NCBI GenBank assembly: GCA_032164245.1 | Contig: JAVMKO010000006.1 | Coordinates: forward strand, 2,867,001-2,931,000 | DNA from: Sternotherus odoratus | Lineage: Eukaryota > Chordata > Testudines > Kinosternidae | Direction: 5' to 3' | Length of the DNA stretch: 64,000 nucleotides | Shown: positions 20,541 through 31,359 of the stretch, in pieces | Layout of the letters: the number at the start of each line of letters is the position of its first letter | Numbering within the stretch: position 1 is the first letter of the stretch | Notes under the pieces: generated by a model | What the model saw: the letters and a program-made list of their open reading frames with translations, nothing else | What the model was told of the DNA's origin: nothing | The model's database searches: none | Made by a program: the position numbers and the translations under genes

Positions 20541-21163
20541 TTTCCTTCTGCAGAAAAATCCAAGGTCCGTGCCACATGCAGTCGCTTCAAGGACCTGGTT
20601 GATCAGCCTGTTATGTGGCAAAAGAGTGCCGTTGTCCTCCGAGTTCTGGGATGTGCTTCGGAAAAGAAAGATCACTTCTGTAGAAGTGAAAGAAATCGGG
20701 CTTAAGCAATGGCAAAAGCTGCTGAGGTTCATGCCTGGTCGGCTAGATGTAACTGTAGATTCCCTCTGGAATGAAGAAATCCTGCAAAGTTTACAGCTGC
20801 TCCCAAATCTACAGAAACTTCACTTTAAAATGTGTTCTAGGTTATCTGAGAAAAGTGTAATCAGGGAAGTTGTGCACTTTCAACATCTTACCCACTTGTT
20901 GTTGTGCGGCATAACCTTAAGTGGCAGTGAATTGATCAGAATTGCTTGCTTACAAAACCTACACATGCTTTCATTGCTTGCTTACAAAACCTACACATGC
21001 GCTCATACTGTGCAAAATACTCTTTCTGAGAAAGCACTAGAGTATGTTTTATTCCAGTTACCAAAACTCCGAGAACTGTCACTTTCTTATATACTGAATA
21101 AGGAGCATTTTTTGTTCTGCAACAGTTTGCCAGATAGACATTCCATCCCTTATTCATCAGAAG
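20541..21163 (+). pseudogene. FBXL-like gene, F-box end and leucine-rich repeats
   Basis: 20541-20640 carries the F-box C-terminal half (RATCSRFKDLVDQPVMWQ) in one frame. From about 20640 the homology moves to the next frame (EFWDVLRKRKITSVEVKEIG), which runs open to 21163 through leucine-rich repeats (LLPNLQKLHFKMC, FQHLTHLLLCGITLSG, LPKLRELSLSY). So there is an indel near 20640. Donor GAAG/GTGAGC at 21163/21164 leaves phase 1. A 28-bp perfect repeat with period 32 (20941-20968, 20973-21000) adds about eight residues. The fold resembles FBXL12-type proteins, but I could not name the ortholog. Confidence 0.6.
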
Positions 21164-22441
21164 GTGAGCGTTGTTTCTATAGGCTATCTTTAGATACACT
21201 ATACTGAGAATTATGGCACCAGTCCTGCCAGCTCTGATGCACATGTTAAACTTTGCTACCATGAGAAATCAATAGGACTACTCAGGGTAGAACGTTATGT
21301 GCGTAAGAGCTGTCAGGATTGGGGCCCAAGTGTCCTTTGCTCAAAGGATTACATGCTAGGTATATTAGTGTGTGTTGATAGTGAAGATTTATTCTAAAAT
21401 TTATCCCCTTGCTTTAGTAGACTAGGTTTTGGATTTTCATTGCATTACTGTTTTGATTTGTCATAAACATGATTCCTAAAGCTTGTGGGGTATTTTAAAC
21501 TGAACATATAAATAGCTTTTTAAAATGATGATTATGGCTGGGATTTTTAAAAGGATCTTGGGGAATTTGGTGTCCCTCTTGCCTGAATTTTACTAGGTTT
21601 TGGATGCTTTTGGGAATCCCAGACTCTATAAATAAGATATGGGGACCTGTGATTAGGCTGTAGAATATAATCATGGCCTAAAAGAAGGATATAGTTCTTG
21701 GCCAAGACTTTCAAAAGTGACTTGATTTTAAGTGCATCTGTTTTCAGATGTCCAAATGGAGACACCTTTAATGGGTCCTGATTTTCAGAAAGAGCTAAGC
21801 ACTTGCATTCGAAAGTCAGGCACCAGTCAAGTGACCCAAAAAAATTACCTCATGCACCTTGTCTCTCCCAAATGACTAGTCATTTTAAAAAATCTTGGCA
21901 CACATATTTAAGTACACTATTGTAGGATTTTTATAATATGCTTCAGTTTTACACTTAAAGCAGATATTCAGCCTCTTACATTTGTTTTGTAAGAAAAATC
22001 CTATCTTCACCAATTTTACAGCATATAATCTAAGAGCACAGAGAAAGTTCTCTGGCAATTGTCAGATGAATTTGTTCCTTAGTTTAGGAATTTAAAATAA
22101 TTTTAAAATGAACCCTTCATGAAATTTACATATCTGAACTTTTTTCAGACCCGTTCTACTAACCAATGATTGTCAGATACCTTCTTGTTTGACTCATTGT
22201 CAGATACCTTCCTGTTTGAATAAATTAGGTTGCAATTAAGCCAAATTATTAATCAGTGTGGGGGTGTGAGGTTTTCCCCCCAGTCTTTCCTATTATGTTT
22301 ACTATGTGCAACTATAAGTATTAACCTAATGTAAAGACTTATACACAACTTGTGTTTTAATATTGGAAAACAAATATCTCTGGGATGTCAAATAAGTACT
22401 CCTCTCCTCTCTCCCCCTTTTCAATCATCCTCTATGTTTAG

Positions 22442-22644
22442 AGTCTCCGCCTGTTCCAAAGCTTCAGCTTCACACTCTGGCCTTGAGGCAAACTGGTTAT
22501 AACCTCCTTTCAGAGCATTTCCTGGATCAGCTCTCCACCATCCACACTCTTACTGTTTGTTACATCAAAGACTTTTTGTTACACTCAGTGGATGTCTTTG
22601 GACAAGTGCTGAAGAACCTACCAAACTTGACAGAATTAAATCTT
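22442..22644 (+). pseudogene. FBXL-like gene, LRR exon
   Basis: The acceptor is atgtttag (AG at 22440-22441) and the donor CTT/GTATGT at 22644/22645. It joins the previous exon in phase (G plus AG) and ends in phase 0. It encodes LRR units such as KLQLHTLALRQ, LSTIHTLTVCY and LPNLTELNL. The exon itself is free of stops and frame shifts. Confidence 0.65.
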
Positions 22645-23049
22645 GTATGTAAATTGTTAAGATCACAGTGTGTTTTGGTTTTGTTCTGTGCAGGCTTAGG
22701 AAGGTTTGTGGTAGTTTCATCTTCTGTTAAATGGTGATTGGCAAGACAGCAGAGAGGTTATTTTTATGGATTTTTCTGTTGGCTGATATATCTTAATATT
22801 GTCTCTGAAAAAATCAGTTCCCCAATTCAGAATCCGCTTGGCTTGACTGTTCATTCAAACCTGACTGAAAAATCAGTTTAGATATCTACTATTTAATGAA
22901 GTTGCTGCCTTCTCTTCATGTCCTTCTGGTTTCCTTCCCAGCCCAGTTGACAAATCCCCACTACTCCTTATCAGCACTTGGGATTTGTCCCCATTTCAGT
23001 CACTGGTGCAGCAGCACCTGTGATAACCCCTATGAAGTCCTAATCCTTT

Positions 23050-23290
23050 CTGTAAGGGCTGGCCTATACTGAAAACTTAGGGGTATGAAAATCCATACCT
23101 CTGAGAGCTATAGCTATGCTGACCTAACCCTGGTGTAGACAGCACTAGTTCAATGGGAAGAATTCTTCCATGGACCTAGCTACTGACTCTTGGGGAGGTG
23201 GGTTAACTACAGTGATGGAAGAATCCCTACTGTCACTATAGTTAGTATCTACACTGAAGTGCTACAGCTGGACAGTTGTGCTGCTGTAGC
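23050..23290. repeat. MITE-like remnant
   Basis: It contains ctgacctaaccctggtgtagacagcacta and a right-hand part with tagttagtatctacactgaagtgctacagc, which are partly inverted. Similar motifs occur at 4560-4640, 23795-24085 and 62575-62660. Degenerate and without clear ends; low confidence. Confidence 0.4.
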
Positions 23291-23579
23291 CACAGATGCC
23301 GGCTTCCTCTGGGCCTCAGGGGTGCTCAACCCCGCTGCTCCATCCCTGGCCCCACCTCTACCCATCCCCTTCTCCCAAGCCCCCACCTCTTCCTGTCCCC
23401 ACTCTGCCCCAGGACTGAAGCATCCACAGAGTCGGCACCTATGGTTGTAGCATATTAAGTTTAGACAAGTCCTAATTCACAGGACTGGAAGGTTTTTTTG
23501 TTTTTATGAGGGGAGCAAAAGATACTATGTTATTAAGATAAGTACTTGAAAATGCAGGTTTTGAAAATCTAGTCTTCCT

Positions 23580-24170
23580 AGAGAGCCTTGTGATTAAGGC
23601 ACTAGATGGTATTCATGAGATCCAAATTCAGTTCCTGGCTCTGCCACGGATTTCCTCTGTGACCTTGGGAAAGTCACTTACTCTCCCCACGTTTTATTTC
23701 CACCTCTGTGAAATGGGGATGGTGATACTTCCGTTGTCTGTCTTGTCTATTTAGATTGTAAGCTGTTTGGGCAGGGACAGTGTCACCTAAAGCTACATCT
23801 ACCATACAGCTGGGAGTGATGCTCTGAGATCTATCCACCGGCAGTCAATTTAGTGGGTCTACTGTAGACCTGCCAAATCGACAGATCGCTCTCCTGTCTA
23901 CCCCTTACTCTTCTCATTGGGGGGTAGAGTAAGGTAAGTTGACAGGAGCATTTCTTGCATCGATCCTTCCCAATGTAGACCATGTGGTAACTCCAGCAAA
24001 GGTACATCGACTCCAGCTACGTTATTCACATAGCTGGAGTTGTGCAGCATGAGTTGATTTACCGCGGTAGTGTAGACATAGTCTTTGTGTGTGCTGCACC
24101 AAGCATGATGGAGCCCTGATCTCAGTTGGGCTTCTAGGTGCTAATGCAACACAAATATTGGTTTTATTTG
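23580..24170 (+). repeat. MIR/CORE-type SINE interrupted by a MITE
   Basis: The left part has the MIR core cctctgtgaccttgggaaagtcactta, then aaatggggatggtgatac and a tail gattgtaagctgtttgggcagggac. The tail resumes at about 24085 with tgctgcaccaagcatgatgg and ctaggtgctaatgcaacacaaat. The intervening 23795-24085 is a MITE with agctacatctac and gtgtagacatagtct ends. Confidence 0.7.
23795..24085. mobile_element. MITE inserted in the SINE tail
   Basis: Its outer parts aaagctacatctacca and agtgtagacatagtct are imperfect inverted repeats. The interior includes cagatcgctctcctgtctac and ttgacaggagcatttc, also inverted. No coding sequence. Superfamily uncertain. Confidence 0.55.
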
Positions 24171-24364
24171 TACCTTTCATGCTTTTGCACTGACTCATTC
24201 TTGCTGAATAGTGGATGAAAAAACAGAACTTTGGCATCTGTTTAAAAAAAAAAAAGACAAAGTTTACTTTTTAAAAAAAAAACCCTGATGCTTAACTTTG
24301 AAAAATATTGTCAAGAAAAGAGTCATAAATGTCTTTCCATTTTGTCCTCTGTCTGCTTTTAAAG

Positions 24365-24578
24365 GGATCTCCAATTTGGATATGTTTGATAAAATTCCTT
24401 CCAGACTTATTAAACTAAGTGTGATTGGAACCAAGCTTTCAAACTCTGCTCTCAGCTGTTTGTCTGACAGATCCTGGAAGCTAAGAGAAATGGATCTAAC
24501 CCTCTCCTATGGATTTGGGGAAATTGGTTCAGAGTCTTTTCATCACCTCTTTCCACTACTGACTAAACTCAGCCTTAG
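24365..24578 (+). pseudogene. FBXL-like gene, LRR exon
   Basis: The acceptor is cttttaaag (AG at 24363-24364) and the donor CTTAG/GTATGA at 24578/24579, ending in phase 2. It encodes SRLIKLSVIGTKLSNSALS, WKLREMDLTLSYGF and FPLLTKLSL, typical LRR units. It needs one base from the previous exon, but the exon at 22442-22644 ends in phase 0. Either an exon is missing between them, perhaps lost among the SINE and MITE insertions, or a lesion has broken continuity. Confidence 0.6.
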
Positions 24579-26113
24579 GTATGACGAACAATGTGCTACA
24601 TGTATTGAATGAAAGAAACGACTACATTAGGACTTGTCTATGTTATAAGCTGCACTGGTCTAACTAGAAGTGTGAGGGTTTTTAACCAATTTTTAGATAA
24701 GCTGGTGTAAGTCTGTGGATAGACACGACTATAGTTAACAACCCTTTAAAGCTAAATAAAGATGTGCAGTATAAAGTGATTAAAAACTGGGAGGGTGTCT
24801 TTATTTACCTTTTTTGTGTCTCCTGGGAGTTATTTATCCCGTAAATAGAAGTGAAGTCATTAAATAGGTTGTAATTCGCACCTCTGGCTATTTCAGTTTT
24901 AAGTCTGTTTGTGAATAAATGCCATATTTTGAAATAATTCAGTAAAAAAGAAAACATGTTATTCAGAAATAAGAGTATCAATACAAAGGCTTGAACTGCA
25001 ATAATTACAGATGTGAAATGTAGCTGCATTCAGTATTTTGGTTCCATTTACCATGTAAACAAGCCCTTGCTTCCAGACCATCAGATTCAGTCCAATGTAT
25101 TCAGGAGAGAGGAAGGGAAGGGCAGGGATGATATCTCACCTTACCATGCCAGGAAAGCTAATAGGCAATTGGGTAGGCAGGAGCAAGTGTTTCTGCTCTC
25201 ACAAGTGTTGAAGAACTGTGGGCATGGGAAACTTGCCCTCATTTCCTTATCCTCTGAATATACAGGGAGATATGAGCAGAGGTGAGTTGATGTTACTAAT
25301 CCCCACATGAGATGGCTAGTGAACTCTTTAGTTGACTCCCAAAGAGCATAGGACAGTGCCAGACTTAAAGACATGGTAAGGGTGGTACAATGCCAGCACT
25401 TGCATCTGTGCAATGATGCTGGGTAGTCAAAAACTGAAGAACCCAGCAGGGAAGTGAGGAGCTGGAGTACAGGCAGAGCCCTAGTCTTAGGCTGGAGAAT
25501 AGTACCTATGGTCCCTCAATATTCCATCCCCCCAGGAAAGTCTTTCTAACTCACTAGTCTCCAGATAGTGATGTCCAGGCAAGGTAGGCTGCCATTTTCA
25601 CTTCTCCAGCCGGAGCAGGCAGAGTTTTTCCTTTCTTCCAAGGTGGGGGAGGGGAGGAGGGCTGGTAGCTCATCCAGCAATTGGGTGGGATCTCACCTTT
25701 GAGTAGCAGTGAGTCGGACAAAAAGTTCTGATCATGCTCTGGAGAAGACAGAGCCCTTTTCCCATCCATACTGTGTAGAGCAGCTGTCTGGGATAAAAAG
25801 TTCTTTACAATTAGTTACATTATTAATCCTTTGTCACTGGCAATGCTCAATGCTGGCATGCTTGTGCATTGACAGGCTTGTGGAAGAGACCTGTTAGGCC
25901 ACCAGACACCTCCAATCTCCCTGATTCTCTGAACACACATCACTGCTGTCACTAGTGGGAGATTCTGGGTCTTTAAGTCCCCGATACAGAAACTGTTCTT
26001 TTGCTCCTGTATTTCAGATGTCTCTGTTTGTAACTGCTTCTGAAGCCCTAAGTACAATCTGAATCTGTTTTTCAGCCCCAGTGGTTTTGTTTTGACTGAC
26101 AATATCTGTTGAG

Positions 26114-26276
26114 CTTGGCTAAAATGGAGAGTTTGCGAGAACTTGATGTTATTGGTGGCACAAATCTAACAAAAGAAGGAATCCAGAATTTTTGCATCAC
26201 AACGGACTGCAGAGTACATTTCCTCACAGAGCGGCACTCTGTGTCTTCTAAATGTGACTCCTTATGGAGCATGTAA
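26114..26276 (+). pseudogene. FBXL-like gene, last coding exon
   Basis: The acceptor ctgttgag (AG at 26112-26113) fits phase 2 from the exon ending at 24578. The exon encodes a final LRR (LAKMESLRELDVIGGTNLT) and a C-terminus FLTERHSVSS...SLWSM ending at TAA 26274-26276. The polypyrimidine tract is weak. An upstream in-frame TGA at about 26098 confirms that coding must start by splicing here. This end is open, so only the upstream F-box region is plainly damaged. Confidence 0.6.
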
Positions 26277-26279
26277 TAT

Positions 26280-27700
26280 ACTGCCTTTCTTATAACCCAC
26301 CACTGTTTATAGACCTTCGATTGCTAAATGTACTGCTAGCAGGAAACCAAGAATATTTCTATAAAGTTCTGCTGACGTTCCATGTGAGGAAGCGAGGTAG
26401 TGGAAACAAACCTCCAACATTCTCCATAACTTAATAGCTCTTCACTACAGCCTATGGCTTATGAATATGAAAAACAGAAATGTCTTTTTTGAGCCTGTAA
26501 CTCTGCCAAGACAGAACTATTTAAAAAAAACCTGGCATTCTCTATTAAAATTTCTGCGTAAGTCTCCAGTGGCCATTGATAAAACGCTACACTTCTGTTA
26601 ATATGATGCTTGACTACATGCAAATGATATTTTTGTTCTACTGTTATTTCTGCCTGGTAAATTTTACTGACATGCTCAGCCAGCAGCTCCGGCCTGCGAG
26701 AAGGGACAGAGGAAATAAGAGAAGCTGGGGCTAAGGGATACTGGAAAATGATTAAGGGAAACACAAGAGGGGAGGGACTTGTCCGCCTGTAAGTCTCAAC
26801 GAAGTGCCAGCAGAAAGAAGGTGCCTGAGCGGGTAACTATGAGTTAACAGAAAGGTCAGGATTCCAGAAAATTGCACCGGTCACAGCATGGAACCACAGG
26901 GCTCTTAGTTAATCTTTGGTCCCTGTGAAAATTTATTCTTTTCTTTTAGGAGTCCTAGCCTGTTTTTAATCCATACTGGCTCTTTACTGCCCAACTGATG
27001 ATTACTTAGATTTTTTTAATGGCCTTTTATGGAGCTTTTGCCAAGAGCTTTTTGGTTATTGGACTTCCAATCAACCAGTTCTCCTTTATCCATAATTTAT
27101 TACCTATTACTTTATTGGCCCATTCTAAGAGAGTCATGAAACATGATTTTTCCTTTGTAGCAACTGTGCTGGTTGTTCCCTGTGATATTCAAGGTCAACT
27201 AGGTGCCTTATGTTTCTAGTTTAACCATTTTACCTCATGCCCGAGTGAGACTTATTGGTCTGTAATTCCCAGGATCACCTCTAGTACCTTCTTTAAACAA
27301 AGATGAAAAATTTGTTGCCTTCCACCGGGTATGAATTGCACTCATCTGAACTGGTGTGGCAAAGATTTTGGTTTGTATTAGTACTTTAAACCATTTTTAA
27401 AACTGGTGTACCTACGCTCATTAGTTTACAACATTTTCTAGTGTAGGTAAGGCCTATATGAAGCTTGACCAATAAATGAGGTGATTCATACCTAGTGTTT
27501 CAAGCTCTCTGTCTAAAAAAGGCTTGGTGCAGCATTTGGTTCATGTCTGGAAGGTTTGTTTCAACATCTCTAAGGGCTATAAACTCAGTTTTTTAATTAA
27601 AGCTTAAATTTTTGTGGGCTACAATGAAGCTCCTAGCATTCCCCAGCTCTGTTTTGCATGTTGTAGATTCTACTACTTTTCATTGCAACTGCTCCAGAAA
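26280..27700. other. Downstream flank of the FBXL locus
   Basis: Nothing recognisable apart from scattered LINE-like words (for example ggtctgtaattcccaggatcacctctag at about 27258, a CR1 RT-region fragment on the minus strand). Confidence 0.4.
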
Positions 27701-27704
27701 ACAA

Positions 27705-27870
27705 GAGGGGCAGTATGGTCCAGTGACTAGGACACAGGAGTAGGTGTCAGAGAAGCTGCATTCTATTTCTGGCTTTGCTGAGTCACTTTGCCTCTGTTTT
27801 CACCCTTTTTCTTTGTCTGCTTTTGTCTGTTTATATTATAAACTCTTTTGAGGCAGGGACTGTGTCTTAC
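27705..27870 (+). repeat. MIR/CORE-type SINE
   Basis: A tRNA-like head ggggcagtatggtccagtgactaggacac, a MIR-like core (tgagtcactttgcctctgtttt) and the tail tataaactcttttgaggcagggactgtgtc are in order. It runs directly into a MITE beginning ccaggtctacactac. Confidence 0.65.
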
Positions 27871-27935
27871 TGGGGCCAGGTCTACACTACATGTTGCTGG
27901 CATAGCTGATGGGAATGTAGAAGAAATCATCTCTA

Positions 27936-28803
27936 ACATAGAATGATAGAAGATTAGGGTTGGAAGAGACCTCAGGAGGTATCTAGTCCAACTACCTGCT
28001 CAAAGCAGGACCAACCCCAACTTAATTATCCCACCCAGGGCTTTGTCAATCTTGGCCTTAAAAACCTCTAAGGATGGAGATTCCACCACCTCCCTAGATA
28101 ACCCATTCCAGTACTTCACCACTCTCCTAGTGAAATAGTTTTTCCTAATATCCAACCTAGACCTCCCCCATTTCAATCTGAGACCATTGCTCCTTGTTCT
28201 GTCATCTGCCACCACTAAGAGCAGTCTCGCTCCATCCTCTTTGAACCCCTCTCTTCAGGTATTTAAAGACCGCTATCAAATCCCCCCTCACTCTTCTCTT
28301 TTGCAGACTAAATAAGACCAGTTCCCTCAGCCTCTCCTCCAAAGTCATGTGCCTCAACCCCCTAATCATTTTTGTTGCCCTCGGCCGGATTCTCTCCAAG
28401 TTGTTTACATCCTTTCTGTAGTGGGGGGGGGGGGGGGGGCAAAGGTGGAAGCAGTACTCCCAGATGTGGCCTCACCAGAGCTGAATACAGGGGAATAATC
28501 ATTTCCCTCAATCTGCTGGCTATGCTCCTACTAATGCAGCTCAATATACCATTAGCCTTCTTGGCAACAAGGACACTGTTGACTCACATTCAGCTTCTTA
28601 TCCACTGTAATCCCCAGGTCCTTTGCCAAAATGCCGCTTAGCCATTTGGTCCCCAGAAGTGCTTGGAATCCTTCCGTCCTAAGTGCAGAACTCTGAACTT
28701 GTCCTTGGTGAACCTCCTCAGATTTGTTTTGGCCCAATCCTCCAATTTTCCTAGGTCCCTCTGAACCCTATCCCTACTCTCCAGTGTATCTACCTCTTCC
28801 CCC
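27936..28803 (-). mobile_element. CR1 LINE, 3' portion (split by hAT)
   Basis: The 3' end reads catagaatgatagaagattagggttggaagag on the plus strand, the inverse of the CR1 3' terminal repeats. Inward are the ORF2 C-terminal domain (minus strand, for example RKNYFTRRVVKYWNGLSREVV, LQKRRVRGDLIAVFKYL) and a G run at about 28424-28438. The same element continues at 30612-31345 beyond the hAT insertion. Confidence 0.85.
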
Positions 28804-30611
28804 TAGGGTGACCAGATCGGAAGAGTGAAATATCAGGACACATTGGGGGGGGGGGGGGAATGAGGGGGTGCAAGGTGAGGGGCATGAGCGGGGGGGGGAC
28901 ACAAGGGGGTGGGGCATGAGTGGAGGGGCGGGACACAACAGGCACAGGAGCACAGCCCTGACCAGAGCCATGAGGGGGCACACAGCCCTAGGAAGCTGCA
29001 AAAGGGGTTGTAGAAACCACGGGGCCAGGGGTTAAATCTACTATTCTTTAGTTTATATATTTAATGAAAATAAATGAATAATCGGATAGTGCTGTATTGT
29101 TATTGTTTTTATTTTGCGCCCTCCCCTCCCCCAGACACGCAGGGAAGACCTGACGCCCCTGCATGACTTGGTCTATAAAGGGTGGTGGGTGGCACCCTAC
29201 GAGTGACTCGAACTTCGGGGGGGAGAGGGCGGCTTTTTTTCCTTGTGTGCGGGGAACAGCAGTCCCAAACTTCCTGTTCCTGCCCCCGGCTTCGACCTTT
29301 GGCCCCGGCCACACCACGTGCTTACCATAGAACTATGCCCCCCTGTTTTCCAATTGCGCTTTTGTGCAGCTGTGCCTTGCGTGGTTTTAAACTGCGGGAG
29401 GTTTTCTGTGGCATGGCGGGGAAGATAGTAGAGGTGCTGGCTTTGTTGGTGGGCAGTTTTAAGGGCTCTCCCCCACCAGCACCCCCCAATGGGCCCCCCC
29501 ACTAGCTAGCACCCAAAAACATATAAACCTCCCTCATTGCCCAGCCCCCCCGTCCCCACCTCCCAGACACTCATCCCATCACACCCTGCTCCCTTCTCTG
29601 GCCACATTCACCAGCCCTACTGGGAGGTCTTTGGCTCCTAGGGTGAGAGCAGCAAGGGGTCTCCAGACTCTTCAGCCAAAAGGACTAGCTCTGTGGCTCT
29701 CAGTGGCTGGGAAAAGTGCCAGCGGGAGCTGCCGGAGCCTGGAGCGGGGCTTGCAGCCAGGTAAGCATGCAAAGCCCCCTCCCCCAAGAGTCAGAGGGAC
29801 CTGCCAGGGGCTGAGGTAGGGAGTCCCAGCGATGCTTACCTGGGGCAGTTCTGTTCTCCTGTCCCAGGAAGTATCCAGCAGGCAGGTCCCTCTGGCTCTT
29901 GGGGTCATCAGGATTGGGGCAGGAGCCGGGTTGCGAGGGATGGGGGTGGGTGGGCTGCCTCCTCTGCAAGCAGCCCAGTCCCTGCAGCATGCAGCTGCAT
30001 GCTCCATGGCAGAGACCTCTCCGGAGGGGAGGGACCTGGCCGTTTAAAAGCTGCCTGGGGCAGTGGGGCTGGAAAAGGTGAGAGGCCAGGTATGGGGGGG
30101 GTTGCGCTGCTTGCATGCGCTGGCAGAGGGAGGGGGGAGGCAGAAAGCCCCCGGCCACCCCCCCTCACCTAACCCCTCATCAACGATCATCAGCCCCACC
30201 TACAGCCACTGCCCCAGGCAGAGAGTCAGGACAGGTCTCGCTCTACCAGTGCAGAGGGGGGAGGGGGAGCTGCTTGCCCAGGCGCGGGCAGAGAGTGACC
30301 TGTCCTGACTCTCTGCCTGGGGCAGTGGCTGTAGGTGGGGCTGATGATCTTTGATGAGGGGCTGGGGGAGGGGGGTGGCCGGGAGCTCTCTGCCTCCCGC
30401 CCTCCCTGTCTGCGCTTGCAAGCAGAGCTCCACTCCCCCGCAGAGTCAGCTGTGTGCTCCTGCCGGCAGGCGAGTGAATCAGCCGCACTACCGGCAGGAA
30501 GCAGTGGCTGCCAGAGCAGGGTCCCGAATATCGGGACAAAACAGTGTCCCGACCATACCTTGGTCGGGACCTGGGACAAGTCCCTTAAAATCGGGACGTC
30601 TGGTCACCCTA
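28804..30611. mobile_element. Non-autonomous hAT element, 1.8 kb
   Basis: Termini TAGGGTGACCAGAT and GTCTGGTCACCCTA are inverted repeats. The flanking 8-bp duplications cttccccc (28796-28803 and 30612-30619) are exact, as expected for hAT. The interior is GC-rich without a transposase; many open frames of 60-150 codons overlap on both strands and none shows a domain. It contains a perfect 51-bp inverted repeat (30186-30236 and 30298-30348). Insertion split a CR1. Confidence 0.88.
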
Positions 30612-31345
30612 CTTCCCCCCATCTTAGTGTCATCCATGAGCTTGCTGAGGGTGCAATCATCCCATCATCCAGATGATTTATGAAGATGTTAAAACTGGCC
30701 CTGGGGCAATCCGCTTGATACTGGCTGCCAACTAGCCATCACACTGTTGATCACTACCTTTTGAGCCCGATGATCTAGCCATATTTCTGTCCACATTATA
30801 GACCATTCATCCAATCCATACTACTTTAATTTGATGGCAAGGATACTGTGGGTCCGGGAGACTGTATCAAAAGCTTTGCTAAAGTCAAGGTATATCACAT
30901 CCACCACTTTCCCCATATCCACTGAGCCAGTTATCTCATCATAGAAGGTGATTAGGTTGGTCAGGAATGACTTGCTGTTGGTGAATCCATGTTGACTGTT
31001 ATTGATCACCTTCCTCTCCTCCAAGTGCTTCAAAAGGTATTCTTTGAGGACCTGCTCCATGATGTTTCCAGGGACTGAGGTGAAGCTGACCAGGCTGTAG
31101 TTCCCTGGGTTCTCATTCTTCCCTTTTTTAAAGACGGGCACTATATCTTTATCAATCGTCTTAATCCAATTGTCCAAGACCTCCCCCGATCACCACGAGT
31201 TTTCAGAGATAATGATCAGTGGCTCTGCAATCATATCAGCCAACTCCTTCAGCACCCTCAGGCGCATTAGATCTGGACCTATGGACTTGCACATGTCCAG
31301 CTTTTCTAAGTAGTCCTTAACCGATGTAGCAACGCTAGCAACACC
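30612..31345 (-). mobile_element. CR1 LINE, RT portion (right of the hAT)
   Basis: On the minus strand the RT core is seen with VDVIYLDFSKAFDTVS (motif A, catalytic D) and SQHGFTNSKSFLTNL, downstream of FKKGKNENPGNYSLVSFTSV. It is truncated near 31345, where MITE-like sequence follows. Several stops and frame changes; dead copy. Confidence 0.8.
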
Positions 31346-31359
31346 CTCCTCTCACTGCA

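Noticed and set aside
20537..20553. Genuine 17-nt intron in the FBXL locus
   Set aside because: Far below the minimum length for vertebrate spliceosomal introns. Removal also leaves an F-box lacking its middle residues. Treated as a lesion or remnant.
23190..23458. Two overlapping 60-86 codon frames rich in proline and serine
   Set aside because: They overlap a MITE-like remnant and an intron of the FBXL locus, with no splice support.
28774..30676. Many overlapping 60-150 codon frames in the hAT element
   Set aside because: They are GC-driven, occur on both strands and have no transposase motifs such as the hAT dimerisation region.
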